From contig JBNKEI010000169.1 of assembly GCA_050288705.1 (NCBI GenBank), positions 1 through 64,000 on the forward strand: a DNA stretch of 64,000 nt. The letters run 5' to 3'. Under the pieces are notes generated by a model, which saw nothing but the letters and a program-made list of their open reading frames with translations, made no database searches and was not told the origin of the DNA. Of the stretch, positions 54,628 to 63,440 are shown piece by piece (within the stretch, counting starts at the first letter, position 1; the number at the start of each line of letters is the position of its first letter). Made by a program: the position numbers and the translations under genes. Source of the stretch: JBNKEI01 sp050288705 (GTDB lineage Bacteria; Myxococcota; Myxococcia; Myxococcales; UBA5297).

Positions 54628-55043
54628 GCCTTTTCCCTTCTTTTTCTGCTCCAGTTAGCCCCTTGAATGAATAAGCACAGGAAGCCAACAAATACATTTT
54701 CCACATGGCTAGCTCTGAATACCTCGTATTGTCGCGCGGAGTTTCAGAACACCCTACAAAAAACCTTGATTATTATGGAAACACGAAATTGAAAACTAGG
54801 CAACAGGTAAAGTAAATATGTGGCTATACATGTCTCCAATATATGCTTATCACACATGAATCCGTACTTTTCATGCTAAATGCCGAAATACACTACTTGG
54901 CATTACTATTCGCTACCTCAATCCCGACTCACAATCCAAACATCGCCTTTAAGTTAAAGCCTAATAAAAAAATGACTGGTCATTTGTAGGATATCTTCTG
55001 CTAGACTGACCGACCAGCCTATCGCCTACCTATAGGAGACCTA
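54628..55043. promoter_or_regulatory. Intergenic region before asd with operator-like dyads
   Basis: ATGACTGGTCAT (54972-54983) is an inverted repeat with a 2-base centre. Shortly after it CTGACCGACCAG (55005-55016) repeats the TGACC/GGTCA half-sites. Such paired dyads near a start are typical of repressor operators (TetR/GntR style). No regulator gene is adjacent. The rest of the region shows nothing clear. Confidence 0.35.
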
Positions 55044-56066
55044 ATGAAAAGAAATTTTCGAGTAGCCATTCTCGGAGCCACCGGCGCAGTGGGCCTCGAG
55101 ATGCTTCGAGTGTTAGAGGAAAGAGATTTTCCAGTCAAGCAGCTTACGTTGCTAGCCAGCCCTCATAGCGAAGGAACAAAACTTGAGTTTCGCGGCAATC
55201 AAATATCGGTTCAGACAGTAACTGCCGAGCACTTTCGAGAAATAGAATTGGCACTTTTTTCTCCGGGCGCACAAATTTCTAAACAGTGGGCTCCAATTGC
55301 AACCAAAGCAGGGGCAATAGTAATTGATAACTCCAGCGCTTTCCGGATGGACTCCTCCATACCTTTGGTAGTGCCAGAAATAAATCCCGACGCTTTGGAG
55401 TTAGCCCGCCATAGCAAACTTGTAGCCAATCCCAATTGCTCGACGATTCAAATGGCCACTGTGCTTAAACCGCTACATGATGCCGCTGGAATTACAAGGA
55501 TTGTGGTTTCTACCTATCAATCAGTTTCTGGAAAAGGACAGCAAGGCGTTAAAGAGCTAGAACAACAGACTTCCGACTTAATGAACGCTAGAGAGATTCG
55601 AATCAAGACCTTTGTCCATCGTATTGCTTTCAATGTAGTGCCCCATATCGATCAATTTACAGATAATGGCTATACTCGCGAAGAACTAAAGTTAGTGGAT
55701 GAAACCAAAAAGATTTTGAACGAGCCAAACATGCGCATTAGCGCTACCGCGGTTCGTGTTCCGGTCTTTTTTGGACATTCGGAGGCAATTAACATTTCTA
55801 CCCAAAAAAAACTATCAGCGAAGGAAGCACGAGAGATTCTTCGTCACGCGCCCGGAGTCAAAGTACTGGACGATCCCGAGAACAAAATCTATCCCATGCC
55901 CATGCTAGCCGCCGGCGACAGCTATGCGCACGTGGGGAGGATTAGAGAGGATATCAGCCAAGAAAATGGGCTGGAGTTGTTTGTCTGTGCTGACAATTTG
56001 AGGAAAGGCGCGGCGCTTAACGCGATACAAGTCGCCGAGTGTTTGGTTGCTCGGGGAATGGTATAG
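55044..56066 (+). CDS. asd: Aspartate-semialdehyde dehydrogenase
   Basis: The protein has 340 residues with AGGAG before the ATG. The N-terminal LGATGAVGLEMLRVLEE binds NADP, ANPNCSTIQM holds the catalytic cysteine, and RVPVFFGHSE the substrate-binding region. It reduces aspartyl phosphate in lysine, threonine, methionine and diaminopimelate synthesis. It is the housekeeping gene at the border of the glycan locus. Confidence 0.95.
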   Translation: MKRNFRVAILGATGAVGLEMLRVLEERDFPVKQLTLLASPHSEGTKLEFRGNQISVQTVTAEHFREIELALFSPGAQISKQWAPIATKAGAIVIDNSSAFRMDSSIPLVVPEINPDALELARHSKLVANPNCSTIQMATVLKPLHDAAGITRIVVSTYQSVSGKGQQGVKELEQQTSDLMNAREIRIKTFVHRIAFNVVPHIDQFTDNGYTREELKLVDETKKILNEPNMRISATAVRVPVFFGHSEAINISTQKKLSAKEAREILRHAPGVKVLDDPENKIYPMPMLAAGDSYAHVGRIREDISQENGLELFVCADNLRKGAALNAIQVAECLVARGMV

Positions 56067-56118
56067 CTATTTGCACCTTTCTCCAAAGAAGCTCCTAAAG
56101 CACCGACATGGTTACATT

Positions 56119-57399
56119 ATGATTATTTTGAGAAGATTAGCGTTAGCACATACATTGCGCGCCCTACAACCTGTACGTAAAGCAATAAGACTTGGGCGCT
56201 CTCGTTTATTTTCCAACAGGAAAGCTGCGCCTGCGAAATGCCCGGAAGCACCTCTTAACCTCCTAGTAGAAGTAAAGTCGCTTGACCGCGGAGGTATGGA
56301 AGAAATGGTCTTTCGATTAGTACAAAATCTCAGCAAAGAAAAATTTCGTCCGGTCGTAGCTTGCGTCGAAAAAGGGGGGTTGGTCGCACAAAAACTCGAA
56401 AATTCTGGAATACCAATTCATTTTTTAGGCAGAAGCACTAAGACCTACCGACAAATATTAGAAATGCATAAAATTGATATAGTTAATTCACATTATTCTG
56501 TCTTTGGAGCACCTATTACTAGCACCCTTGGAATTCCTAATATCCACGTGCTTCACAATAGCTTCATATGGATTAGTCATTTACGCTCCGCCCAACTCTC
56601 TTGGGCTTTTCAAAATATTAACCATTTTGTCGCGGTATCATCATCAGTCAAAAATTATTCACAAAAACGATTTTTTATACCCGAGTCCAAGCTAACCGTC
56701 ATTCCTAATGCGCACGATTACCATACGATGAACCCATACAAAGAAGATCTACGCGCTAAAGTTTTAAGCGAGCTAGGTTGGAGCAACAATTCTTTCATTT
56801 TTTTACTAACTGGAAGCTTTGAACCTCGCAAAGGACATCTTGCCCTTCTACATGCTTTTGCAAGAATAGCGCCTACTTATCCAAATGCCAAATTGATCTG
56901 CATTGGAGCTATTTTTTATCCTGACTATTTGAAAGAATGTCGCGCTTTAGTAAAGCGTCTCGACCTTGATGAGCGTGTGCGGCTCCAAGATTTCGACATC
57001 GACATTGACCGGTTTTACGCTGCAGCCGATGCTTTTGTGCTTCCGTCGATAGTAGAAGGATTCAGCCTGAGCACATTAGAAGCAGCCGCACACGGACTAC
57101 CTTTAGTTTTAACGAACACCGGTGGAGCCCAAGAGCTTTTGACGCATTATCCCGCTGGAATTCTAGTAAAAAGCTATATAGACCGTCCTGCCAACGCAAA
57201 AAAGAAAGAGATCCGCGACGCGCATCGGTATGTATCGGCTGAACTAGTCAGAGAACTTGGAAATGCAATGACCGAGATTTGCAAAAACCGAGATCGATGG
57301 AAGGAGTTAGCAAGAAGTTCATTCGAAAAAATCCTCGAGGTATATAGTACAAGAACTATGGTGCAGAAATACGAAACCTTATTTGCCGAGTCAGTCTAA
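56119..57399 (+). CDS. GT4-family glycosyltransferase
   Basis: The protein has 426 residues from the ATG at 56119; an upstream TTG frame overlaps asd and is less likely. The N-terminal half has LDRGGMEEMVFRLVQNLSKE (acceptor side). The C-terminal half has the GT4 signature GSFEPRKGHLALLHAF and ADAFVLPSIVEGFSLSTLEA with the E-x7-E pair. It adds a sugar to a growing surface glycan; donor and acceptor are unknown. Confidence 0.85.
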   Translation: MIILRRLALAHTLRALQPVRKAIRLGRSRLFSNRKAAPAKCPEAPLNLLVEVKSLDRGGMEEMVFRLVQNLSKEKFRPVVACVEKGGLVAQKLENSGIPIHFLGRSTKTYRQILEMHKIDIVNSHYSVFGAPITSTLGIPNIHVLHNSFIWISHLRSAQLSWAFQNINHFVAVSSSVKNYSQKRFFIPESKLTVIPNAHDYHTMNPYKEDLRAKVLSELGWSNNSFIFLLTGSFEPRKGHLALLHAFARIAPTYPNAKLICIGAIFYPDYLKECRALVKRLDLDERVRLQDFDIDIDRFYAAADAFVLPSIVEGFSLSTLEAAAHGLPLVLTNTGGAQELLTHYPAGILVKSYIDRPANAKKKEIRDAHRYVSAELVRELGNAMTEICKNRDRWKELARSSFEKILEVYSTRTMVQKYETLFAESV

Positions 57400-57442
57400 A
57401 AATGATTCCGCAAGATAATAGGCAATACCCGGAGGTTCTACA

Positions 57443-58198
57443 ATGAAGGGCGTGATACTTGCAGGTGGAACCGGTTCGAGACTCTTTCCTCTTACCAAGG
57501 TTACTAACAAACACTTATTGCCGGTTGGTCAGGAACCTATGATCTATCATCCTATTAGAAAGCTTATTGAGACAGGGATCGATGAGATTCTAATCGTTAC
57601 CGGCGTAGATCACATGGGAGACGTGGTGACTCTTCTTGGTTCAGGCCGAGAATTTGGTTGTCGTTTTACCTATAAAGTACAAGACGAAGCCGGCGGTATT
57701 GCCCAAGCGCTAGGGTTGGCCAAGAATTTTTCCGCTGGAAGTCCGGTTTGTGTAGTATTAGGTGATAATATTGTTCAGGACTCCATTCGACCATTTGTGG
57801 AGCGATTCATGGCTCAACAAAAGGGGGCGCGCATTGTTCTCAAGGAAGTACACGATCCTCATCGTTATGGGGTGGCCGAAATCACGCATGGAAAAATTAC
57901 TGGTATTCAAGAAAAACCCCAAAAGCCTAAGTCGAATCTAGCCGTCACCGGGATCTACTTATATGATTACAAAGTTTATGATCTCATCAGCAATCTTAAA
58001 CCTTCTGCTCGTGGAGAATTAGAAATTACTGATGTTAATAATGCCTACCTAACCAATGGAGAACTGGAATATGACCTTCTAGAGGGATGGTGGACCGATG
58101 CGGGCACTTTTGACTCACTTCAACACGCTAATAGTTTAGTTCTAACCAGCCAATCTTTCGCAAAATCTAAACGCGAACTGAACGCAGTATCTGTCTAG
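57443..58198 (+). CDS. rmlA: Glucose-1-phosphate thymidylyltransferase, short form
   Basis: The protein has 251 residues with GGAGG before the ATG. KGVILAGGTGSRLFPLT is the nucleotide-binding signature, then KHLLPVG and VLGDNI. It lacks the C-terminal helices of the about 290-residue RmlA form. It makes dTDP-glucose, the entry to dTDP-L-rhamnose. It is the first gene of the rml set A-C-B-(GT)-D. Confidence 0.88.
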   Translation: MKGVILAGGTGSRLFPLTKVTNKHLLPVGQEPMIYHPIRKLIETGIDEILIVTGVDHMGDVVTLLGSGREFGCRFTYKVQDEAGGIAQALGLAKNFSAGSPVCVVLGDNIVQDSIRPFVERFMAQQKGARIVLKEVHDPHRYGVAEITHGKITGIQEKPQKPKSNLAVTGIYLYDYKVYDLISNLKPSARGELEITDVNNAYLTNGELEYDLLEGWWTDAGTFDSLQHANSLVLTSQSFAKSKRELNAVSV

Positions 58199-58206
58199 GA
58201 GATATC

Positions 58207-58674
58207 ATGACCAAAGTACGAATTTCCGGTGTGCACATAAAGCCATTAAGAGTAATTCCTGACGAGCGCGGTCGACTCATGGAAATACTGCGTCGCGATG
58301 ACGAGGTTTTCACTGAATTTGGTCAAACATATATGACAACCATGTATCCAGGGGTAACCAAGGCATGGCACTATCACAAATTACAAACTGACAATTTTGC
58401 ATGCGTCAAAGGTATGATCAAATTAGCCTTGTACGACGAACGCGAGGATTCCCCCACTAAAAATGCGGTAAATGAGTTCTTTTTAGGTGAGCATAACCAG
58501 CAACTCGTGCAAATTCCACCAAACATCTGGCATGGTTTTAAAAATATTGGAGATTCGGAATCCATTATTGTTAACATAACTACTCATCCTTACAACTATC
58601 AAGAGCCCGATGAGTATCGAGTTGACCCTCATGAAAATCATATTCCTTACCAATGGGATCGTCAGGATGGTTGA
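58207..58674 (+). CDS. rmlC: dTDP-4-dehydrorhamnose 3,5-epimerase family protein
   Basis: The protein has 155 residues with a cupin fold. VIPDERGRLMEILRRDD and KAWHYHKLQTDNFACVKG correspond to the RmlC signature, and IPPNIWHGFKNIG to the second histidine region. It is shorter than classical RmlC (about 180) and belongs to a variant group usually found beside short RmlA. Epimerase activity is likely from context. Confidence 0.82.
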   Translation: MTKVRISGVHIKPLRVIPDERGRLMEILRRDDEVFTEFGQTYMTTMYPGVTKAWHYHKLQTDNFACVKGMIKLALYDEREDSPTKNAVNEFFLGEHNQQLVQIPPNIWHGFKNIGDSESIIVNITTHPYNYQEPDEYRVDPHENHIPYQWDRQDG

Positions 58675-58701
58675 TCTATTTATGGCCATACAGGAGAATA
58701 T

Positions 58702-59682
58702 ATGAATATTCTTATTACTGGCGGTTGCGGCTTTATAGGATCTAACCTAATCCGAATGCTGATTAAAGAACGTCCTACCTGGAAAATAGTTAATCTAGAC
58801 AAACTGACCTACGCCGGAAATGTAAAAAATCTTTCAGATGTAGAAAAACATGTACAGTATCGCTTCGTTCGAGGAGATATTGCCAATGGCGAATTGGTTG
58901 GAGAAATAATTCGGAGCGAGAATATCGACGCGATTATGAATCTGGCTGCAGAAAGTCATGTGGACCGATCTATACTTTCGCCAGCTATTTTTATTGAAAC
59001 GAACGTACGCGGAACGCAGGTCCTTCTCGAAGCAGCAAGAGAATTTGGCGTGAAACGTTTTGTGCATGTTTCCACCGATGAAGTATATGGCTCTTTGGGT
59101 CCCTCTGGTTTTTTCACAGAAAAGACACCTTTGGCTCCATCATCACCTTATTCAGCATCTAAGGCGGGGGCAGACTTGCTCGCATTAGCATACTTTCATA
59201 CCTTCGGACTAGATTTGGTGATTACCAGATGCTCGAATAATTTTGGACCTTTTCAATTTCCGGAGAAACTAATTCCTTTAATGATTTCAAATGCTTTACG
59301 TGACCTTCCATTGCCTGTGTACGGTGATGGGAAAAACATTAGAGATTGGATTTATGTAGAAGACCATTGCAGGGGTTTGCTTGCTGCCCTGGAAAAGGGA
59401 ATTCCCGGAAATATTTACAACTTTGGCTCTTCTAATGAAAAACAGAATATTGATTTGGTACATTCCATTCTGGAAATACTTCACAAACCACGTTCATTAA
59501 TTCAATTTGTGGACGACAGACTGGGACATGACCGAAGATACGCCATTGATGCCACCAAGTCACGCAAGGAGCTAGGATGGGAGCCGCTGCATAGTTTCCA
59601 AGAAGCTCTGAAAAACACGGTTCTTTGGTACAAAAAAAACAAGGTTTGGTGGGAAAATATTTTGAACAGGGAGAAATGTTGA
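58702..59682 (+). CDS. rmlB: dTDP-glucose 4,6-dehydratase
   Basis: The protein has 326 residues with AGGAG before the ATG. NILITGGCGFIGSNLIRML binds NAD. HVSTDEVYGSLG and PYSASKAGADLL hold the catalytic Thr-Asp-Glu and Tyr-x3-Lys. RCSNNFGPFQFPEKLIP is typical of RmlB. It makes dTDP-4-keto-6-deoxyglucose. Confidence 0.93.
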   Translation: MNILITGGCGFIGSNLIRMLIKERPTWKIVNLDKLTYAGNVKNLSDVEKHVQYRFVRGDIANGELVGEIIRSENIDAIMNLAAESHVDRSILSPAIFIETNVRGTQVLLEAAREFGVKRFVHVSTDEVYGSLGPSGFFTEKTPLAPSSPYSASKAGADLLALAYFHTFGLDLVITRCSNNFGPFQFPEKLIPLMISNALRDLPLPVYGDGKNIRDWIYVEDHCRGLLAALEKGIPGNIYNFGSSNEKQNIDLVHSILEILHKPRSLIQFVDDRLGHDRRYAIDATKSRKELGWEPLHSFQEALKNTVLWYKKNKVWWENILNREKC

Positions 59683-59715
59683 TAGTTGATAGTTTAGTCT
59701 TGAGGAACGCTAATC

Positions 59716-60624
59716 ATGCCTTTAGTAAGCATTATAATTCCTAATTTCAACCATGAAAGGTTTTTGAAACAGCGCTTAGATAGCGTGATTAACCAATCTT
59801 TTCAAGATTTTGAAATATTGTTTCTGGACGATGCGTCGTCGGACGACAGTTTGAACATTGTTTCTGCATATCGCAGCAATCCTCGTTTCCGGTTTTTCGA
59901 GAACAGAATCAACAGCGGAAGTCCCTTTACGCAATGGAATAGAGGAATTGAACATGCTAAAGGCAAATATATATGGATAGCCGAATCGGATGATTATGCG
60001 GACCCAAGTCTTTTGGAGACTCTAGTAAATCGTCTTGAAGGCCATGCAAACGTGGGATTGGCATATTGCCAGTCACTCGGCGTCGACCAGTTAGGCAATA
60101 CTTTGTTTTCTCATGAAGACATGACTCACCAGCTTGACCCGAAACGATGGGGTAGCGATTTTCAAAACAAAGGAAACGATGAATGCTCCAGGTATTTGTT
60201 TTTTCAAAATACCATTCCAAATGCTAGCGCCGTTCTCTTTAAAAAAACTCTATTCAAACAAGTCGGAGGCGCTGATGAAACCATGCATCTCTGCGGAGAT
60301 TGGCTACTGTGGACAAAAATATTAATGAAGTCCGACGTCGACTTCACTTCTCGCCCTTTAAACTTTCATAGGACTCATTCAGATTGTGTTCGTAGCACTT
60401 CCGATATTAATCGACAAGCACAAGAGCGATGGCAAGTCAGGAAATATATTTTAGAAAACACTGAAATGAATGCTGATATGAAATTCAGGGCGGCTAAAAC
60501 TATTACCCGCGAATGGCTACACACTATCAAACTTCAACAAAAACGTTTTTTTGCCAATCATATTAACTTTGCGAAAGAACTTATTGAATTAATTCATCCA
60601 AAACAGCAAAGGGTTAAAACATGA
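59716..60624 (+). CDS. GT2-family glycosyltransferase
   Basis: The protein has 302 residues. PLVSIIIPNFNHERFLKQRLDSV, then FLDDASSDDS, is the GT-A start. WIAESDDYADPSLLE contains the DxD-like metal site. The gene overlaps rmlD by 4 bases, so it is in the rml operon and may be a rhamnosyltransferase; this is inference. Confidence 0.87.
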   Translation: MPLVSIIIPNFNHERFLKQRLDSVINQSFQDFEILFLDDASSDDSLNIVSAYRSNPRFRFFENRINSGSPFTQWNRGIEHAKGKYIWIAESDDYADPSLLETLVNRLEGHANVGLAYCQSLGVDQLGNTLFSHEDMTHQLDPKRWGSDFQNKGNDECSRYLFFQNTIPNASAVLFKKTLFKQVGGADETMHLCGDWLLWTKILMKSDVDFTSRPLNFHRTHSDCVRSTSDINRQAQERWQVRKYILENTEMNADMKFRAAKTITREWLHTIKLQQKRFFANHINFAKELIELIHPKQQRVKT

Positions 60625-61508
60625 AAACCATTCTTATTATTGGCGCCTCAGGTCAGGTAGGACAAATATGTCTGTCTGAGTTTGAAAAACGAGGCTTTGA
60701 GGTGGTGGGTGCCGACAGCTTGGTCATACCCAACAGCTCAACTTACCACGTTGATCTCCAAAATCATGACGCAGTTCGAGACTTAATCCGGTCTGTAAGA
60801 CCCGCAACCTGCATACTAACTGCAGCTCTAACCAATGTCGAGCAATGTGAAATCGAACCCCATCTCGCTAAGGCGATTAATACCGAAGGCCCAGGCATAG
60901 TTGCTAACGAATGCAATGGAATTGACTGTAAAGTCATTTACTTTTCTACCGAATACGTATTCGACGGAACTAACGGTCCCTATTCCGAAAATGACCCGGT
61001 TTCGCCTATAAGTGTGTATGGAAAGTCCAAACTTGACGGTGAAAGGCTGGTTCTTTCATCTTCACCAAGAAACCTTTCCGTCCGAACTACAGTAGTTTAC
61101 AGTTACCACGAGCGTGGTATGAATTTTATGATGCAGCTTTGGAATCGGCTACACAGTGGAGAGCGCATGCGGGTTCCTGTCGATCAAATTTCCAGCCCTA
61201 CTTACGCACCTGATCTTGTTCAGGCGATTGCTGGCCTTGTCGAGATAGATGCTTCCGGTATTTATAATATTGCCGGCCCTGATGTTATTGACCGATACAA
61301 CTTCGCAATCCAAGCTGCGCAAGCGCTTGGATTACCTAGCTCTCTGATTGAGCCGGTTGATACCCCTTCTCTTCGACAGAAAGCCAAGCGTCCTTTAAAA
61401 GCTGGACTTAGCATTGGCAAATTGACTAGCGCGATTGATTTCCCAATGAAAGGAATCAATACAGGAATAGCTGCTTTTTTAGATCAAGCACAAAAGTCAA
61501 TAAGCTAA
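60621..61508 (+). CDS. rmlD: dTDP-4-dehydrorhamnose reductase
   Basis: The protein has 295 residues, overlapping the preceding gene by 4 bases (ATGA). ILIIGASGQVGQICLSEFEK binds NADPH. YFSTEYVFDGTNGPYSEND and VSPISVYGKSKLDGE are the RmlD active-site motifs. It completes dTDP-L-rhamnose synthesis. Confidence 0.9.
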   Translation: MKTILIIGASGQVGQICLSEFEKRGFEVVGADSLVIPNSSTYHVDLQNHDAVRDLIRSVRPATCILTAALTNVEQCEIEPHLAKAINTEGPGIVANECNGIDCKVIYFSTEYVFDGTNGPYSENDPVSPISVYGKSKLDGERLVLSSSPRNLSVRTTVVYSYHERGMNFMMQLWNRLHSGERMRVPVDQISSPTYAPDLVQAIAGLVEIDASGIYNIAGPDVIDRYNFAIQAAQALGLPSSLIEPVDTPSLRQKAKRPLKAGLSIGKLTSAIDFPMKGINTGIAAFLDQAQKSIS

Positions 61509-61598
61509 TCGCGCGCAACAATTACTTCGAAAACACAATATTAAAGGCAAAATCGGAATCTCATTTTTGCTGATCAACAATTGCTTCGCCTTCAGTCA

Positions 61599-63404
61599 TC
61601 ATGGCCCCTGATACAACCTTTTGGCTTTTAGATAAGCACGATAAGCTCCAGGGAGCTTTTTTCCGCAATTGATGAACCGCAGTCCAATGGAATTTTTTAG
61701 CAGATGGAGCTGCCCTTGCACGGAATCCCGATCGTTCCGGGCTTGTATCAATTCCTGTTGGAGGAGAGCAATTTCTCTTGCTCGGTTCTCTGCGCTCGCT
61801 CGTGCAGCATCGCGTTCTGCGGAAGCTGCGGCGCACTCAGCACGGAGTCGAGATACTTCCGTACGACTCGCGGCTTCCTGCACTTGAGCCTCGCGCTCGA
61901 TTATTGCGACAGCCTTCAAAGCATCTTCGGCAATTCGAAAAAACTCGTTTTCGAGAATAGGTGGCGCAATCGAATCTCTTCCAGCAGTGTCTTCGAGCAT
62001 ACGCTCGATATACCGTCTTGCCGATTCTGCGTCTCTTAGCCGAAAATCGTAATTCTGATGACCGAGCCATTCGCCCAAAAATCGGATGGCAGGGGAAGTA
62101 CTTTCCGTTCGGCAGAACCATCGTGCAATTTGCCCAATTGCATAAAGATCATTCCCAGTCCCCTCAGGGGGACGTATGCTTATGGTGGTTCGTGTTGCTG
62201 GTAAGAAAACATCAGCACCAAGGTAGGGAGGCGTAAAATCGTATGTTCCAGGGAAGGTCGCCCAACCGAAATCAATGAGATGTGGCTTGTCAGTCATATC
62301 GAGAATGACATTGATCGGGTGTAGATCGCGATGCACGATACCTGCCTCGCACAAGCGGGATACGATTTCCACAAGACCGAGAAGAAGACGTAGCACTCCC
62401 TCATGTGAAAGGTGTTCTCGCGCCATCCGTTCATCGAGAGACTCTCCATCCACATACGGCCGCCGGAGCAGCCACCAAGATTCGTGCTGCTCCAAAATGT
62501 CAAATTTTTCGCCCAAAACAGCCGCCCCCTTAACTTCTCGTTCTGCGAGCGGCGGAATGCATTGCTTATAAATGTAACCATCGAGTTTATAAACCCGGCT
62601 CCAAAACTTATTCTCGTTGCACGACCAAAGCTGGCTAGAAGAAATAACCGTATCTCTGGGAAATACCAAAGGGGCTTCCCAGGAAAAGTCTGGCAAAGTG
62701 CGCTTAGTGGCTAAAAAGATGCGGCGGGTTGGGCTTATTTCGCCTAATAGCTCTACCGACGAAAACTGCGACGAAAGCGCGGAGATGAAATCGTGAAACG
62801 TGTACGGTTGAGCCTTCGCTCCTTCTTGGGTTTCGGTGTGGTAAAAACCTTGAACTAGTGGATCTGCCGGATCTACCCATTCGACCACTAGAAAATCTCG
62901 AGTTAGGTTCGCTAGTCTTTCGACAATTCCATCTAGAGAAAGAATGCGTGACGTACACGAATAAATCCAATGCACGAGAGCGAAAGCAAGAACGACATCC
63001 GCGGGATCACTCCATTGATCGATGTTTTGGTTCTGCGCTCGGATGGGCAGCTCTAAAAAGTGAGACTTAGCTCTATTCAGGTTAGTTATGCATTCGGCAT
63101 CAAGGTCAACCACAGTGGCCGTAGACGCTCCGGACAAGAGTGCTTTGAAAGAAAAGAAGCCGTTGTTACCTCCTAAATCGAGTATTGTTCGGCCAGACAT
63201 GTAGCGCGGCGTAAAAACACTCTCCACCAATTTCTCTTTTTGGGCCAAAGCATCGCCTATCGCTCGCAAGGCTTTGTTTCTTGGCTCGAAGGAAAACTCT
63301 TGGTAGCCAGAAAAAAGAGCTGCCTGACCATCAAGTACGAGCCCATTGGGGTGAGCGTATTTGTTAGGTCGTGCTGCGAGGTCTGGATCGCGCTTTTTAA
63401 GCAT
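61599..63404 (-). CDS. WbdD-like bifunctional methyltransferase-kinase with coiled coil (O-chain terminator)
   Basis: The protein has 601 residues with AAAGGA before the ATG. The N-terminal class I methyltransferase has SAM motif ILDLGGNNGFFSF (about 73-85). The kinase-like domain (about 265-475) has HRDLHPINVILD (HRD 358-360) and LIDFGWA (DFG 378-380). A strong coiled coil covers about 488-570, followed by a short basic tail (AYLKAKRLYQGP). This order is that of WbdD, which caps the polymannose O-antigen of E. coli O9a by phosphate and methyl groups and whose coiled coil measures chain length. It is convergent with the rml operon. Membrane attachment by the basic tail is likely. Confidence 0.82.
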   Translation of the reverse strand: MLKKRDPDLAARPNKYAHPNGLVLDGQAALFSGYQEFSFEPRNKALRAIGDALAQKEKLVESVFTPRYMSGRTILDLGGNNGFFSFKALLSGASTATVVDLDAECITNLNRAKSHFLELPIRAQNQNIDQWSDPADVVLAFALVHWIYSCTSRILSLDGIVERLANLTRDFLVVEWVDPADPLVQGFYHTETQEGAKAQPYTFHDFISALSSQFSSVELLGEISPTRRIFLATKRTLPDFSWEAPLVFPRDTVISSSQLWSCNENKFWSRVYKLDGYIYKQCIPPLAEREVKGAAVLGEKFDILEQHESWWLLRRPYVDGESLDERMAREHLSHEGVLRLLLGLVEIVSRLCEAGIVHRDLHPINVILDMTDKPHLIDFGWATFPGTYDFTPPYLGADVFLPATRTTISIRPPEGTGNDLYAIGQIARWFCRTESTSPAIRFLGEWLGHQNYDFRLRDAESARRYIERMLEDTAGRDSIAPPILENEFFRIAEDALKAVAIIEREAQVQEAASRTEVSRLRAECAAASAERDAARASAENRAREIALLQQELIQARNDRDSVQGQLHLLKNSIGLRFINCGKKLPGAYRAYLKAKRLYQGP

Positions 63405-63440
63405 CGTTGTCCTTTCATCGTCTGGCGCTTTAATAGATTT

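Noticed and set aside
54888..54911. TTGGCATTACTATTCGC as another sigma-54 promoter before asd
   Set aside because: The GG to GC spacing is 11 instead of 10, and sigma-54 control of asd is not expected.
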